From assembly GCF_023159225.1 (NCBI RefSeq), contig NC_063176.1, positions 36,140,786 through 36,204,785 of the forward strand: DNA of 64,000 bases, given 5' to 3'. The number at the start of each line of letters is the position of its first letter. Within the stretch, counting starts at the first letter, position 1. Below are positions 33,246 to 44,299 of this stretch, piece after piece. This DNA is from Perognathus longimembris pacificus. Taxonomy: Eukaryota > Chordata > Mammalia > Rodentia > Heteromyidae. The notes beneath the pieces were generated by a model that made no database searches, was not told where the DNA came from, and worked only from the letters and a program-made list of their open reading frames with translations. The translations under genes were made by a program, and so were the position numbers.

Positions 33246-33629
33246 TATCTGATCTCCATAATTCATTATAAATATATATATATATCAACTCCTACTATAA
33301 GCCATTTGTTATTTCAGAAATCATTAATACAGCAGTAAAACAAAATAAGTCTTTAATGTCTGTCTCCATAGAGCTTACATTCTAAGACATTGGTTCTCAA
33401 TCAGGTAAGATTTTATGTTGTAAGAGACAAATAACAATATATAGAAACTTTTGGTTCAGACCAGGGATGCTATTTAATCATCCTATAATGCATAGCAGAG
33501 ACATTCACAGCAAAGAATTACCTGGCTCCAAATGCCAATCTAGTCTACAGAAACGAAGGAAAAAAAGAAACAAACAAATTAGAGAATATAATGTCTTTAC
33601 ACGCATCTTGTATCTAGATGCTGTACTTT

Positions 33630-33864
33630 TGTGTGCCAGTTCTGGGGCTTGAACTCAGGGCCTAGGCACTGTCCCTGAGCTTTTGTGCTCAAAGCTAGGG
33701 CTCTACCACTTGAGCCACAGCTCCACTTCCAGTTTTCTGAGTGGTTTATTGGAGGTAAGAGTCTCATGGACTTTTCTGCCCAGGCTGGCTTTGAACCATG
33801 ATCCTCAGATCTCTGCCTCCTGAGTAGCTAGGATTACAAGCATGAATCACTGACACTGACCTGT
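33630..33864 (-). mobile_element. B1-Geo composite SINE
   Basis: Full minus copy between tgtactttt and tgtacattt, 210 bases downstream of exon 2 in gene sense. Confidence 0.85.
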
Positions 33865-34073
33865 TGTACATTTAAGAGCAGAAATGAAAATGTTTTACTC
33901 ATCTTCAAATCCTCATAATGCCAAACATAGTACCTCATCTATAGCAAGTACTAAATTAAATGATGAAAAGAGAAATTAAGAAAGTCATATGCCTCTGTTA
34001 CCGTTGATCATAGCACAACACATGAAGTCTTCTTATAAGATGCAAAGGTTGTTCAAACTAAACTTTTTCTCAC

Positions 34074-34316
34074 CTTTGAAATCACATTCAGAAAGCATCA
34101 AATATACTACATCAGGGTCCAATTCAGAAAACATCTCTGAGATACTGGTGAAGAGTTCTTCCTGAGCACTTTTTGTCTCACACATGGAAGGAAGAGTAGT
34201 GGTTGGCTTCTCATGACTAGCAACACTGGATACGACAACTTCCTTAGAGCTTGCAGTCTTCCGCAAGGGATGGCCCCCAAGATTTTTCCTTTTCCTTGGC
34301 ATTATGACTTCCAAAA
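34074..34316 (-). CDS. N4BP2: N4BP2 exon 2: start codon and first half of CUE domain
   Basis: The acceptor (ATTTTAG) puts the exon start at 34316; the ATG is at 34302-34300 with A at -3, and the reading frame begins MPRKRKNLGG, as in the human protein. The donor is AAAG then GTGAG after 34074, leaving one base of the split codon 77. Residues 46-76 (EELF..MF..DPDVVYLMLSECDFK) are the first half of the ubiquitin-binding CUE module, completed by exon 3. An in-frame Met upstream (34425) lies before the acceptor and is intronic. The first 45 residues are basic and Ser/Thr-rich with no signal peptide. Confidence 0.93.
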
Positions 34317-34769
34317 CTAAAATGTTTCCCTTTGTTAAAAAAAAATTTAAGACTTTTTTTGTATTGAAATCATAATTCAAAGAAAATAGTATTAAAAATC
34401 TTGCAAAATCCAGCAGTAATAGCACCTAAAATAGAAAGCAAGTAAAAACACTCAGACTACATAATTATGTTTCCATTTCTAAAACTGGGATGGCACTATT
34501 ATTTAACTCTAAGAAATTATCATAGCCTTTTAGACAGCAAAGACAAAAATAGCCAATTTCTCTCTCCAAAACATTCCAGTTTTGCTAGGGTTAAACATGC
34601 TATTATAAAAAAAATATATAATAACATAACGAAATTCAGAACAGTGTGTTACCATCCCCTAATCTTCCTTCCCTCTTCATGTCATTCCAAGCACACTGCT
34701 TCAATGTCATTATTTCACTTTTGAAAAATATAAAATGACACGTACATATACAAACTAGAATATCTAATA

Positions 34770-35425
34770 CCTACATTCAAATTTCTAACAGGCATCATAA
34801 AGTTAACATGTCTAAGACTGACCTCCTGATGACCGCTACTCTCTTCCCAGTTCTTCCCAACACAATAAATATAACTCTTTCCTTCTAATTGCTCAGGTCA
34901 AAAGTCCTGGACTCATCTAATCCAGCTATTAGGTTAATTGTGCCAGTGCAATCCCCAAAATGTATTCAGAATGTGAGTATTCCTTACCATCTCCACCACT
35001 ACCACCCCATATTACCCTAGATTTAGCTATTACAACTTCTTGTCAGTTTATTTAAGCAAAGTGACTCAACTAATCCATAGGTAGATGATACCACTTCTCC
35101 ACTAAACTATCCATTAACTTCTCACTCACTCAGGATCAAAGCAGGAGTCCTAAAAATGACCTATACTCCAGACCCCTGTTACCTCCATATTGCCATACCC
35201 TAATCTTCCTTCCCTTCTCATGCCATTCCAAGCACATTTAGCCTACTTTGTCTTCTCCAAACATACCAGCTAGTTCCCATCTGGGAACCTTTACATCCTG
35301 GTTCTCTCTACTGAACTCCTTCTCTACCAGGTATTTACAGAAACCTTCTTATTACCTTCTCATTATTACTCAAATATTACCCATATTAGGAAGTCAGTCC
35401 AGTAAAACCTCACACCCATTTTTCC
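34770..35425. mobile_element. L2-like ancient LINE remnant
   Basis: Blocks such as acatgtctaagactgacctc, attgctcaggtcaaaagtcc, ccaccactaccaccccatat and ctcatgccattccaagcaca recall the 3' part of an ancient CR1-clade LINE. Family name from memory. Confidence 0.6.
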
Positions 35426-35480
35426 CTACTTGAATTTTCTCCATCAATTTTATCTTCTACCATGGTTTAGATTTTCTTTT

Positions 35481-35697
35481 TTTTTTTTTCTTTTTTTTGG
35501 GGGGGGCCAGTCCTGGGGCTTGGACTCAGGGCCTGAGCACTGTCCCTAGCTTCTTTTTGCTCAAGGCTAGTACTCTGCCACTTGAGCCACAGCGCCACTT
35601 CTGGCCGTTTTCTGTATATGTGGTGCTGGGGAATTGAACCCAGGGCCTCATGTATACAAGGCAAGCACTCTTGCCACTAGGCCATATCCCCAGTCCC
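35481..35697 (-). mobile_element. IDL-Geo SINE
   Basis: Target-site duplication ggtttagattttctttt at 35464-35480 and 35698-35714. Confidence 0.95.
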
Positions 35698-35715
35698 GGT
35701 TTAGATTTTCTTTTT

Positions 35716-35937
35716 CAATTGCCAGTCCTGGGCATGAACTCAGGGCCTGTGCACTGTCCCTGAGTTTTTCTGCTCAAGGCTACCACTCTACCACTTAAGC
35801 CAGGGCTCTACTTGCAGCTTTTTGGTGCTTCATTAGAGTTAAGAGTTTCACAGACTTTCCAGCCCTGCTAGCTTCAAACCTTCATCCTTGGATCTCAGCT
35901 TCTTTAGCAGCTAGGACTACATGTGTGAGCCACTCCA
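35716..35937 (-). mobile_element. B1-Geo composite SINE
   Basis: Minus copy directly beside the preceding IDL-Geo; older, with a changed left monomer (cttctttagcagctaggac). Confidence 0.8.
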
Positions 35938-36149
35938 TGATCTATGTTTTATTTCACTATATTTACTATCCATAATCCAAAAATGTATAAGCTACACAAA
36001 GGCTGCAACTCATACAGTCTGCTTGGTTCGTTCTGTTTGGATGGGTCTAACAAACATTTCAAACTAAACATATTCAAATTTAAATGTCTGATATTTTTGC
36101 CAAAATCTGCGCTAACCACTTGGCATGAATACCATTAAAGGTAATTTCC

Positions 36150-36500
36150 TATCTAGTCTTTCTGTCCCCTACAGTCTATTTTCAGCATAATCAGCCAGCA
36201 TAATCTTTAACTGAATCAGGGTCTATGCTAAACTCTCAAGTGATTCTCTAGACTTAGCTAAAGTTCTTAAAATGCCCTACCTCCCTGCTAGCCCTTGATA
36301 CACTCTTCTCCCAGGATATTTACACTGCTAACTTCCTCACTCCTTCAAAACTCTGGTCAAATGACAAATGCAAAGAATTCTTCCCTGATTATCCAGTCAA
36401 AAGTCAAATACTCCACTCCCTATTCAGTCCCCATTTCTTGCTAGCTAGGCACTACCCATATTGCCTTCTATATTTACCTTTTAGTTAAATTTGTGTCATA
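36150..36500. mobile_element. L2-like ancient LINE remnant
   Basis: cccctacagtctattttcag, cagccagcataatcttta and cactccttcaaaactctggt match the same old family as 34770-35425, in the same orientation; probably one element split by later SINEs. Confidence 0.55.
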
Positions 36501-36973
36501 GCTCTCTCCACTTTCCAGAACTGCACTGTCAATTTGGTAGCCACCAGCCACAAGTGCCTATTTAAATTTAAATTAAACAAAATATTTTGATATATTGTTT
36601 CATATGTAAGTAGAGAATTCAGAGCAAGAAAATACTAGAGACAAAAAGGACATTACATAATAATAAAGGATCAATCTACTTAGAACACATACCAAGCCTA
36701 ATGTCTATGTGCCAAACAAAAGAGCTACAAAACAGGTGATTTAAAAAAAAACAAACTGATTGGTCTGAGTGGAAAAAAATCCACCATAGTTATAAATATC
36801 AGTATCACTTGTCAATAACTTAAACAAATAAACAGAAAATCCCAAGGATACAAAACTTAACACCACCAATGATTAAGGACCTAATTAACACATATGGAAC
36901 ACTGCACTCAACAACAGCAGAATACACATTATTTTAAAATGCCCACAGAACAACTACCAAGATAAACCAAAAT

Positions 36974-37432
36974 CAGAACCAATACCATTAGTTCGTGCCT
37001 ATAATCCTAGCTAATCAAGAGGCTGTGATCTGAGGATCTCAGTTCAAAACCAGACCAGGTAGGAAAGTCCATGAGACTCTTTTTTTTTTTTTTTTTTTCA
37101 CAGTTCTGGGCCTTGGACTCAGGGCCTGAGCACTGTCCCTGGCTTCTTCCCACTCAAGGCTAGCACTCTGCCACCTGAGCCACAGCGCCCCTTCTGGCCA
37201 TTTTCCATATATGTGGTGTTGGGGAATCGAACCGAGAGCTTCATGTGTAGGAGGTAAGCGCTCTTGCCACTAGGCCATATTCCCAGCCTTCCATGAGACT
37301 CTTATCTCCAACTAACCACCAAAAAGCAAGAAGTGGAGCTATGGCTTAAGTGATAGAGTGCTATCTGTCCTTGAGCAAAAAATCTCAGGGACAGCACCAA
37401 GGTCCTGAGTTCAAGCCCTAGGACCAGAAAAA
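36974..37432 (+). mobile_element. B1-Geo SINE split by an IDL-Geo
   Basis: Left part to 37081, right part from 37290; the break is in the ccatgagactctt linker. Confidence 0.9.
37082..37289 (-). mobile_element. IDL-Geo SINE nested in B1-Geo
   Basis: Target-site duplication tccatgagactctt at 37068-37081 and 37290-37303. Confidence 0.95.
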
Positions 37433-37621
37433 TTAAAATTAAAATAACCTGTTACTTAACAAACCTTAAAAAACCTTAAAAAAATAAGAGCATACAAATT
37501 ATACTCTCTAACCACACAGAAACAAACTAGAAGTCAGTAACAGGTAACAGGAAAAATGTCTAAATGTTTAGCACATAAACAATGTACTTCTAAATAATAC
37601 ATAGATCAAAAGCAACTTTCA

Positions 37622-38025
37622 GTCAGGAGCTGGTGGTTCACATCTATAACTTTAGCTGAATTTGAGCTGAAATTGAGCCAGGACCTAGTGGCTCATACCT
37701 ACAATCCTAGCTGAGATGAGGATTGCAGTTCAAAGCCAGCCCAGGCAGGAGAAAGTCCATGAGACTCTTATCTCCAATTAACTACTAGAAAAGCAGAAGT
37801 AATGCTGGGCCTCTACGTGGTAGAGCTCTAGCCTTGAATGAAAAATGAGGATCTATGATTAAAGCAGACTGGGAAGACAAAACTCACCATATCACCATAC
37901 TGTTATCTCCAATTAAACAACAAAAAAACAGAAATTAAGGCATGATTCAAGTGGGAGAGCACTAATTCTGAGCATAAAAGAGGACCAAGAGCAGGAGGCC
38001 TTGATTTCAGTATGGACACACTAAA
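37622..38025 (+). mobile_element. Decayed B1-Geo SINE cluster
   Basis: At least two overlapping worn copies: ggagctggtggttcacatct, then gacctagtggctcatacc with linker and Geo, then a second linker (tctccaattaaacaac) with a Geo-like remnant. Confidence 0.65.
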
Positions 38026-38141
38026 AAGGCCACAATAAAAAAGCCCAGTAAAAAAGAAATCTCAAGAAAAAAAATTAAGAATATACTGAATGATATAAAA
38101 ATAAATCATCAAAATCGACAGAATAAGAACTGGAGGTGTGG

Positions 38142-38345
38142 GTCTGGGAATATGGCCTAGTGGTAAAGTATTTGCCTCGTATAAATGAAGCCCTGGGTTC
38201 AATTCCTCAGCACCAGATACATAGAAAAAAGCCAGAAGTGGTGCTGTGGCTCAAGAGGTAGAGTGCTAGCCTTGAGCAAAAAGAAGCCAGGGACAGTGCT
38301 TACACCCTGAGTTCACGCCCCAGGACTGGCAAAAACAACAACAAA
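38142..38345 (+). mobile_element. IDL-Geo SINE inserted into a Geo remnant
   Basis: Target-site duplication aagaactggaggtgtgg at 38125-38141 and 38346-38362. The host Geo remnant continues to 38440. Confidence 0.95.
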
Positions 38346-38458
38346 AAGAACTGGAGGTGTGGCTCAAATGGTATAATAAAAGTCATCAACAAGAAGCCAA
38401 ATGAGGTCCTAAGTTCAAGCCCCAACACTAGCATAAATAAAAAAAAAAAAGTTAAATG

Positions 38459-38659
38459 GGGCTGGGGATATGGCCTAGTGGCAAAAGTGCCTACCTCATA
38501 TACATGAGGCCCTGGGTTCGATTCCCCAGCACCACATATACAGAAAATGGCCAGAAGTGGCGCTGTGGCTCAAGTGGCAGAGTGCTAGCCTTGAGCAAAA
38601 AGAAGCCAGGGACAGTGCTCAGGCCCTGAGTCCAAGCCCTGGGACTGGCCAAAAAAAAG
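38459..38659 (+). mobile_element. IDL-Geo SINE
   Basis: Target-site duplication aaagttaaatg at 38448-38458 and 38660-38670. Confidence 0.95.
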
Positions 38660-38695
38660 AAAGTTAAATGAAGATGAAAAGTCAAAACAAATTAC

Positions 38696-38930
38696 AACCA
38701 GGCACTGGTGTCTCAAGTCTGTAATCCTAGCTACACAGAAGCTAAGATCTGAGTGAGGATCACCATTCAAAGACAGCCTAGGCAGGAAAGTCTGTTAAGA
38801 GTCTTATCTCCCATCAACAACCAAAAATGCCAGAAGTAGAGCTATAGCTCTAGTGGTAGAATGCCAAGCCTTGAACAAAAAAGCCAAGGGACAGGATCCA
38901 GACTCTGAGTTCAAGTACCAGCACTAAATG
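38696..38930 (+). mobile_element. B1-Geo composite SINE
   Basis: Left monomer aggcactggtgtctcaagtc; Geo core gctatagctctagtggtaga. Confidence 0.8.
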
Positions 38931-39079
38931 AATAAACAATTTACTTCTAATAGCAATGACATGGACATAGAAATTTAAAAGCCAATCTCATTGATAATTA
39001 CTGAGGGTTTATATTAATTATAAATCTAACAGAACAAGTATAAGACTTGCATACTGAAAACTAAAACGAAACTACAAAA

Positions 39080-39288
39080 TGGGGCTGGGGATATGGCCTA
39101 GTGGCAAGAGAGCTTGCCTCGTATACATGAGGCCCTGGGTTCGATTCCCCAGCACCACATATACAGAAAACGGCCAGGAGTGGTGCTGTGGCTCAAGTGG
39201 CAGAGTGCTAGCCTTGAGCAAAAAGAAGCCAGGGACAGTGCTCAGGCCCTGAGTCCAAGGCCCAGGACTGGCCAAAAAAAAAAAGAAA
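39080..39288 (+). mobile_element. IDL-Geo SINE
   Basis: Target-site duplication gaaactacaaaa at 39068-39079 and 39289-39300. Confidence 0.95.
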
Positions 39289-39325
39289 GAAACTACAAAA
39301 CAACTACACAAGAAACCAAAGACTG

Positions 39326-39548
39326 GAGCTAGGAATATGCTTTAGTGGTAGAGTAAGTGCTTGCCTACCATGCATGAAGCCCAGGGGTTTGATTCCTCAG
39401 TACAACAAACACAGAAAAAAGCTTGAAGTGGCACTGTGGCTCAAGTGGTAGAGTGCTAGCCTTGAGCAAAAAGAAGCTCAGGAACAGTGCCCAAGCCCTG
39501 AGTTCAAGCCCCAGTACTGGCAAAAATAAAATAAAGTAAAATAAATAA
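39326..39548 (+). mobile_element. IDL-Geo SINE, older subfamily
   Basis: agctaggaatatgctttagtgg start, Geo with gagttcaagcccc, and a long aaataaaataaag tail. Confidence 0.85.
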
Positions 39549-39689
39549 AACCTATTATTATTTACAGATATTGAATGCAAACACAATTCCAAGAGAATCT
39601 ATAAATTACTGAATGAATCAGATAGTTTAGCAAAGTTGATGGCTTTCTTTATACAACTATAATAAAATTAAGTGTAACGGTCAGCTCTC

Positions 39690-39912
39690 AGGTCCTTATC
39701 TTTGTACATCCATCACAGCAGTGTTTTAACAGTCCATAAATCCTCTCCTCCTGAGAACTTTGTTTCTTGAGGACATTGCTATCCTGCAAGATTTATCTTC
39801 CAACAATGGAGTGCTCCAGAGCTGAGTATTAGGAGATTTTCTTGTTTCTGTCTCATCTACTCCTTTGGTGACACCATCCAAGTTCATGGCTTCAAATACA
39901 ATCAGCATGCTA
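39690..39912. mobile_element. L2-like ancient LINE remnant
   Basis: aacaatggagtgctccagag, ctactcctttggtgacacca and catggcttcaaatacaatca belong to the same family and orientation as the copy at 34770. Confidence 0.55.
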
Positions 39913-39925
39913 ACAAGTTACTATC

Positions 39926-40257
39926 TCTTATTAGCACCTCTTCCCTTGTCCTGGACATTGAACCACATTGAAGTCTATCCTCCAATAGGCTTATGTATTG
40001 AAGGCTTGGTCCCCAGCGAGATAAATCATTGAGAGGTGGTTGATCATGAGGGCTCTGATCCAAGGGTAAATTTATTATTTGGAGGTGTGGAGACTAAGAA
40101 GTGGGGCCTGGTTGGAGGAAGTAGTTCACTAGGGGCATGACTTTGAATGTCTTATCTTGGCTTAAATTCATACTAGGGCTAAAGCCATGGTTAAAGCAGC
40201 AAATCACCTGTCTAGCAAGCACAAAGCCCCTGAGTTTAAACACCAGTACTGCCAAAA
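39926..40257 (+). mobile_element. Unclassified old repeat, then ID-like fragment
   Basis: aagtggggcctggttggagg and ttcactaggggcatgactt recall an old interspersed repeat that I cannot name. An ID-like stretch follows at 40174-40257. Confidence 0.4.
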
Positions 40258-41804
40258 GGAAAGAAAGAAGAGAATGAAAAAAGAAGAGCTGATACTAATG
40301 TCTAAACATATTAAAAGAACAAAATTTTAAAAGCCTCTTTCCATAAAAATATACAGGAAATCTACAGGACCTAAACATAGCATAATCCTAGAAAACATTA
40401 GGAAATATCCTTCTCAGAAACAAATGCTACCAAGAATAAAATTCATCCTACTGTAGAGTAAGTTAGCTAAAAGATGATTTCAAGTGTACTGTATAAGGAT
40501 AAGGCAAATTCTAAGCTTCATGAAGGTGTCTAAAGTGTGTCACTAAAAAAGACAGTCTTTATAGAAAATATAATCAATTATCTTAATGAATGCCATAAGA
40601 ACTAATGAAATTAATAACTGACAATACCCTAAATATTTGTGGAAAAGAGAATGGCGATATTACAGGGGGAAAAAATCACTTTGAAATAGTATGCAGCAAT
40701 TTAAAAAAAATAAAGTGATGTAGACTCTGAGACTGAGCTCTAAGACAAGTTGTCAAAGATACAAGGCAATTGCTGATCAATATGCAGCTTTTGTCCAAAG
40801 AATGGCAGGTGTATTTCTGTATAATCTTTCAGTATATACTACAATCCTTCCGTACTTACTGCAATATTCATCTTATTTAATTATTTTACATGCTTCCTTT
40901 TTTTTTTTGTTTTGTTTTGTTAACCTACGTTTTCTCTATTCTCTAGCTATTTTCCTACATGGTTTGTCATCTGTCAGTCACTGTCAAAGAAGACTCTTGA
41001 TAAGCTGCAGGAGTATGCAGGTATACCCAAAGTCCATCTTCATGTCCAACATTATAGAAAGGGACAGTGCCTTATGGTGAAGAGCCCAATGTCCCTAACC
41101 ACTTGGACAAAGCCTGTAGAGAAAGACCTCTCAGGTGTCCACACTGGAACTGACTCTGAACTTATCTACACACATTATTCTCAGCTAACCATGCTCCTTG
41201 AAACCATGGATCATGACACATATTCCAATGTAGCACTTACTATCATTCGATGTGTAAAATTGGTACACAAGTACTATTTGCAGATGGCTAACAAGAAGTA
41301 AAATACAAAAGAGCAAGAGATGAAATTTTAGGGATGGAGAAACTAAAGCACTAATTAAATGGAAAAGCCAGGCCCACACTACAGATCTCAACAGGTTTTA
41401 GAGGACCACCAGCTTTTCTACAAATTCTACTAACAAAGCCCATGATTATTTTTGTCTAGTTAGAGAATTTCCTTACTCAAATATGCAAGTGAAGCTTTAA
41501 AAACCTATATGTAAAATATTCATTACCTCTGATTGTAATAATACTTACTAGGTATCTGGCATTGATGCTATCAATGTGATTATTAATAAGATCACGGTTG
41601 ATATCTGCAAACTCTATAGCTCTTCCTATTATCCAACATAATGTCTTCTTACTATAAAATAAAATGTTATGTATTAAAGGCAAGCTTGTAACAAGCTATA
41701 ATCTTAAATAAAATCAAAATGCAAAATAGCTAGCTACTAAATGGTAAGGGAAAAATAGAATTCAAAACTAATAGCCATTTTGTACCCCATAATTAAATAG
41801 CCAA
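40258..41804. other. Intron 1 stretch without recognised repeats
   Basis: AT-rich, with no SINE for 1.5 kb. It holds the candidate exon at 41549-41651. The open frame at 41074-41301 (75 codons) shows no motif that I know. Confidence 0.5.
41549..41651 (-). other. Candidate unassigned exon in N4BP2 intron 1
   Basis: On the minus strand a TATTTTATAG acceptor and a consensus GTAAGT donor (CCTA/GTAAGTAT) frame 103 bases open in one frame, and the stretch is free of recognisable repeats. It could be an extra 5' UTR exon of N4BP2, an exon of an unrelated transcript, or chance. I do not recognise the encoded residues. Only transcript data would decide. Confidence 0.22.
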
Positions 41805-42110
41805 TCAGGATCATGAATGACAGAGAGTACTTGCCTAGCATGCACAGACCCTGGGTTCAATCCCAGCACAGAAAAAGAAAATAAAGAAAAAGCCAGGAGA
41901 TTGAGGAGGCAGGGATGCTGGAATCTGAGGATCATGGTTCAAAGCCTGCCTGGGCAGGAAAATCCATAAGACTCTATTTCCAATTCCAGAGCCACCAAAA
42001 AGCCAGAAGTGAAACTGTGGCTCAAACTGCTAGCCTTGTGCTAGCCTTGAGCACAAAAGGTCAGGGACAGTGCCCAGGCCCTGACTTCAAGATCCCCATT
42101 CCACCCAAAA
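41805..42110 (+). mobile_element. ID fragment followed by B1-Geo SINE
   Basis: ID 3' half (ttgcctagcatgcacagacc, gggttcaatccc) at 41805-41872, then B1-Geo at 41890-42110 with a short internal repeat (gctagccttgtgctagcctt). Confidence 0.75.
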
Positions 42111-42315
42111 AAGGAAAGAAAAAAAGGGGGAGGGGGGGAGAAGTCACTTTCTCTGTAGAATAGATGCTTATCAGGCATTCTCAGTGGACTAGATGCTTAT
42201 CAGGAACCTCTTCCCTAAAACTGAGCCCCTGGGCCTCTCTTCTCCTTTAGCTCCTTCTAAAAAACTAGCTCTACAACAAACTAAATCATAAAGGAATGCT
42301 TAAAACATTAGGTGA

Positions 42316-43003
42316 GGGGCTGGGAATATGGCCTAGTGGTCTAGTGCTTGCCTTATATACATGAGCCTTGGGTTTGATTCCTCAGCACCATACATAGAAA
42401 ATGCCAGAAGTGGCATGTGGCTCAAGTGGTAGATGTTAGGTTTTTAAAGTAGGAAGCCGGTAAAGGAGAACGCCACGCGGTATTCAGGCAGGAGAGAAAG
42501 TTTGTTACCGAACTGCTGGCCTGTGGCCAAGATGATCCATGACCGAGAGGGGGAGGGGGGGGGGAGGGGGAGGGGGGAGGGGAGGGGGAGGGGGGAGGGA
42601 GAGGGAGAGGGGAGAGAGAGGGGAGAGGGAGAGGGAGAGGGAGAGGGAGAGGGAGGGGAGAGGGGAGAGGGGAGAGGGAGAGGGAGAGGGAGAGGGAGAG
42701 GGAGACGGGGAGAGGGAGAGAGAGAGAGAGAGATCCCCACCCAGCCCTGCCTTATATCTAGGGAAGGGGGAAGGGGTGTGGCCAGGTGGATTAGGATGTG
42801 ACCTCAGGGAAAGGGGAGGTACCTGCCTCCAGGTCTGCAGGTTACCCAGGTAACTGGGTGGAGACTTAATGAGGTGGGGGCATCTACATCGAGCCCTCAG
42901 GGAGAGGACCTAACAGTAGAGTTTTTGCCTTGAGCAAAAAGAAGCCAGAGACAGTGCTCAAGCCCTGAGTTCAAGCCCCAGGACTGGCAAAAAAAAAAAA
43001 AAT
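42316..43003 (+). mobile_element. IDL-Geo SINE split by a solo LTR
   Basis: Left part 42316-42433; the right part resumes at 42921 in the same Geo codon-by-codon order (gtttttgccttgagc) and ends in an A-tail. Confidence 0.9.
42434..42915 (-). mobile_element. Solo LTR of an endogenous retrovirus (ERV2/IAP-like)
   Basis: 482 bases with inverted ends TGTTAGGT...ACCTAACA and a 5-base target duplication gtaga (42429-42433, 42916-42920) inside a SINE. In minus orientation there is a TATA-like box (gatataagg, near 42755), then a long CT-rich stretch where R would be, then a short U5 ending AACA. A CT-rich R recalls IAP-type LTRs. No internal retroviral sequence is present, so this is a recombination remnant. 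The GA/CT tract (42545-42735) is expanded. Confidence 0.85.
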
Positions 43004-43395
43004 TAGGTGAAAGGTTGACAAAAATAGACCTAAACACCTTCCCATCTTTGCTGTATGCAGAAAGAAAATCATAACTCTATAATGTAATGTTCATCAAGTT
43101 ATCACCACCTGATGTCAAAAATACAATGTCAAAAATAATCTAATAGTAGAGCTAGATATTGCTTGCCTTCTAACATAAAATAACATGAAGTACACAGTCC
43201 TACCAAATGAAGTATTTTCCCAAAATGTTTAACCTAAGTCTACTAACACCTTTAGATTTAACTCTGTTCTTCATAGAAAATATAGGGAACAGTGGAAGTA
43301 GTCACAAAGCAGTCACGTTGTACCAGTAGGAAATAACCTTTAATATAAATACAACAGTCTTAACAGTGAGCAAGAAGGAGTGGTAACTTACAGGA

Positions 43396-43822
43396 AGGGT
43401 GCCAGTGGCACATACCTGTAATTCTAGCTACTGAGGAAGCTGAGATCTGAGGGCATCTTCAAAGCCAGCCCAGGCAGGAAAGGCTATGAGATTCTTTTTT
43501 TTTTTTTTTTTTTTTTGGCCAGTCCTAGGCCTTGAACTCAGGGCCTGAGCACTGTCCCTGGCTTCTTTTTGCTCAAGGCTAGCACTCTGCCACTTGAGCC
43601 ACAGCGCCACTTCTGGCCATATATGTGGTGCTGGGGAATCGAACCCAGGGCCTCATGTATACAAGGCAAGCACTCTTGCCACTAGGCCATATCCCCAGCC
43701 CAGCTATGAGATTCTTATCTCCAAATAACTACCAAAAATGGGAGTGTGGTTCAAGTGGTAGGTCAAGCACAAAAACTGAGGGACAGCTCTCAGACCCTTA
43801 GTTCAAGCCCCAGGACTGCCAC
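43396..43822 (+). mobile_element. B1-Geo SINE split by an IDL-Geo
   Basis: Left part to 43496 and right part from 43703; the Geo half has lost gagtgctagcc. Confidence 0.9.
43497..43702 (-). mobile_element. IDL-Geo SINE nested in B1-Geo
   Basis: Target-site duplication gctatgagattctt at 43483-43496 and 43703-43716. Same linker position as the nested copy at 37082. Confidence 0.95.
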
Positions 43823-44077
43823 ACATACAAAAAAAAATAAAAAAGATGCCCAAGTACTACATTGTTAACCTGTCTATACTATTCACTTAGTTAAAATGGA
43901 CATTATGTTAGTGCTTCCCCTACTTCTCTATTACACCTGTATTATGTTTCCCTCTTGAGATAGATAACATCACATTTCTATGACATACCTCTACCCCTAC
44001 CAAAGTCATACCTCTTGGCTTAAAACTTTCCTTCTGGATGTTTGACTTAAACTCTGCTGCACCAGACACATACCTTT

Positions 44078-44285
44078 GGGCTGGGAATATGGTCTAGTGG
44101 TAAAGTGCTTGCCTCCTATACATGAAGCCCTGAGTTCGATTCCTCAGCACCACATATACAGAAAAAGCTGCAAGAGGCACTGTGGCTCAAGTGGTAGGGT
44201 GCTACCCTTGAGCAAAAAGAAGCAAGGGACAGTGCTCAGGCCCTGAGTTCAAGTCCCAGGCCTGGAAAAAAACAAAGACAAAATC
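44078..44285 (+). mobile_element. IDL-Geo SINE, older subfamily
   Basis: Target-site duplication agacacataccttt at 44064-44077 and 44286-44299. Confidence 0.95.
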
Positions 44286-44299
44286 AGACACATACCTTT

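Noticed and set aside
41074..41301. 75-codon plus-strand frame in intron 1
   Set aside because: Unusual composition but no recognisable family and no poly-A tail or flanking duplications to support a retrocopy.
42444..42853. Several overlapping ~100-codon frames of Gly/Arg/Glu or Ser/Pro/Leu
   Set aside because: Produced by the GA/CT tract in the solo LTR.
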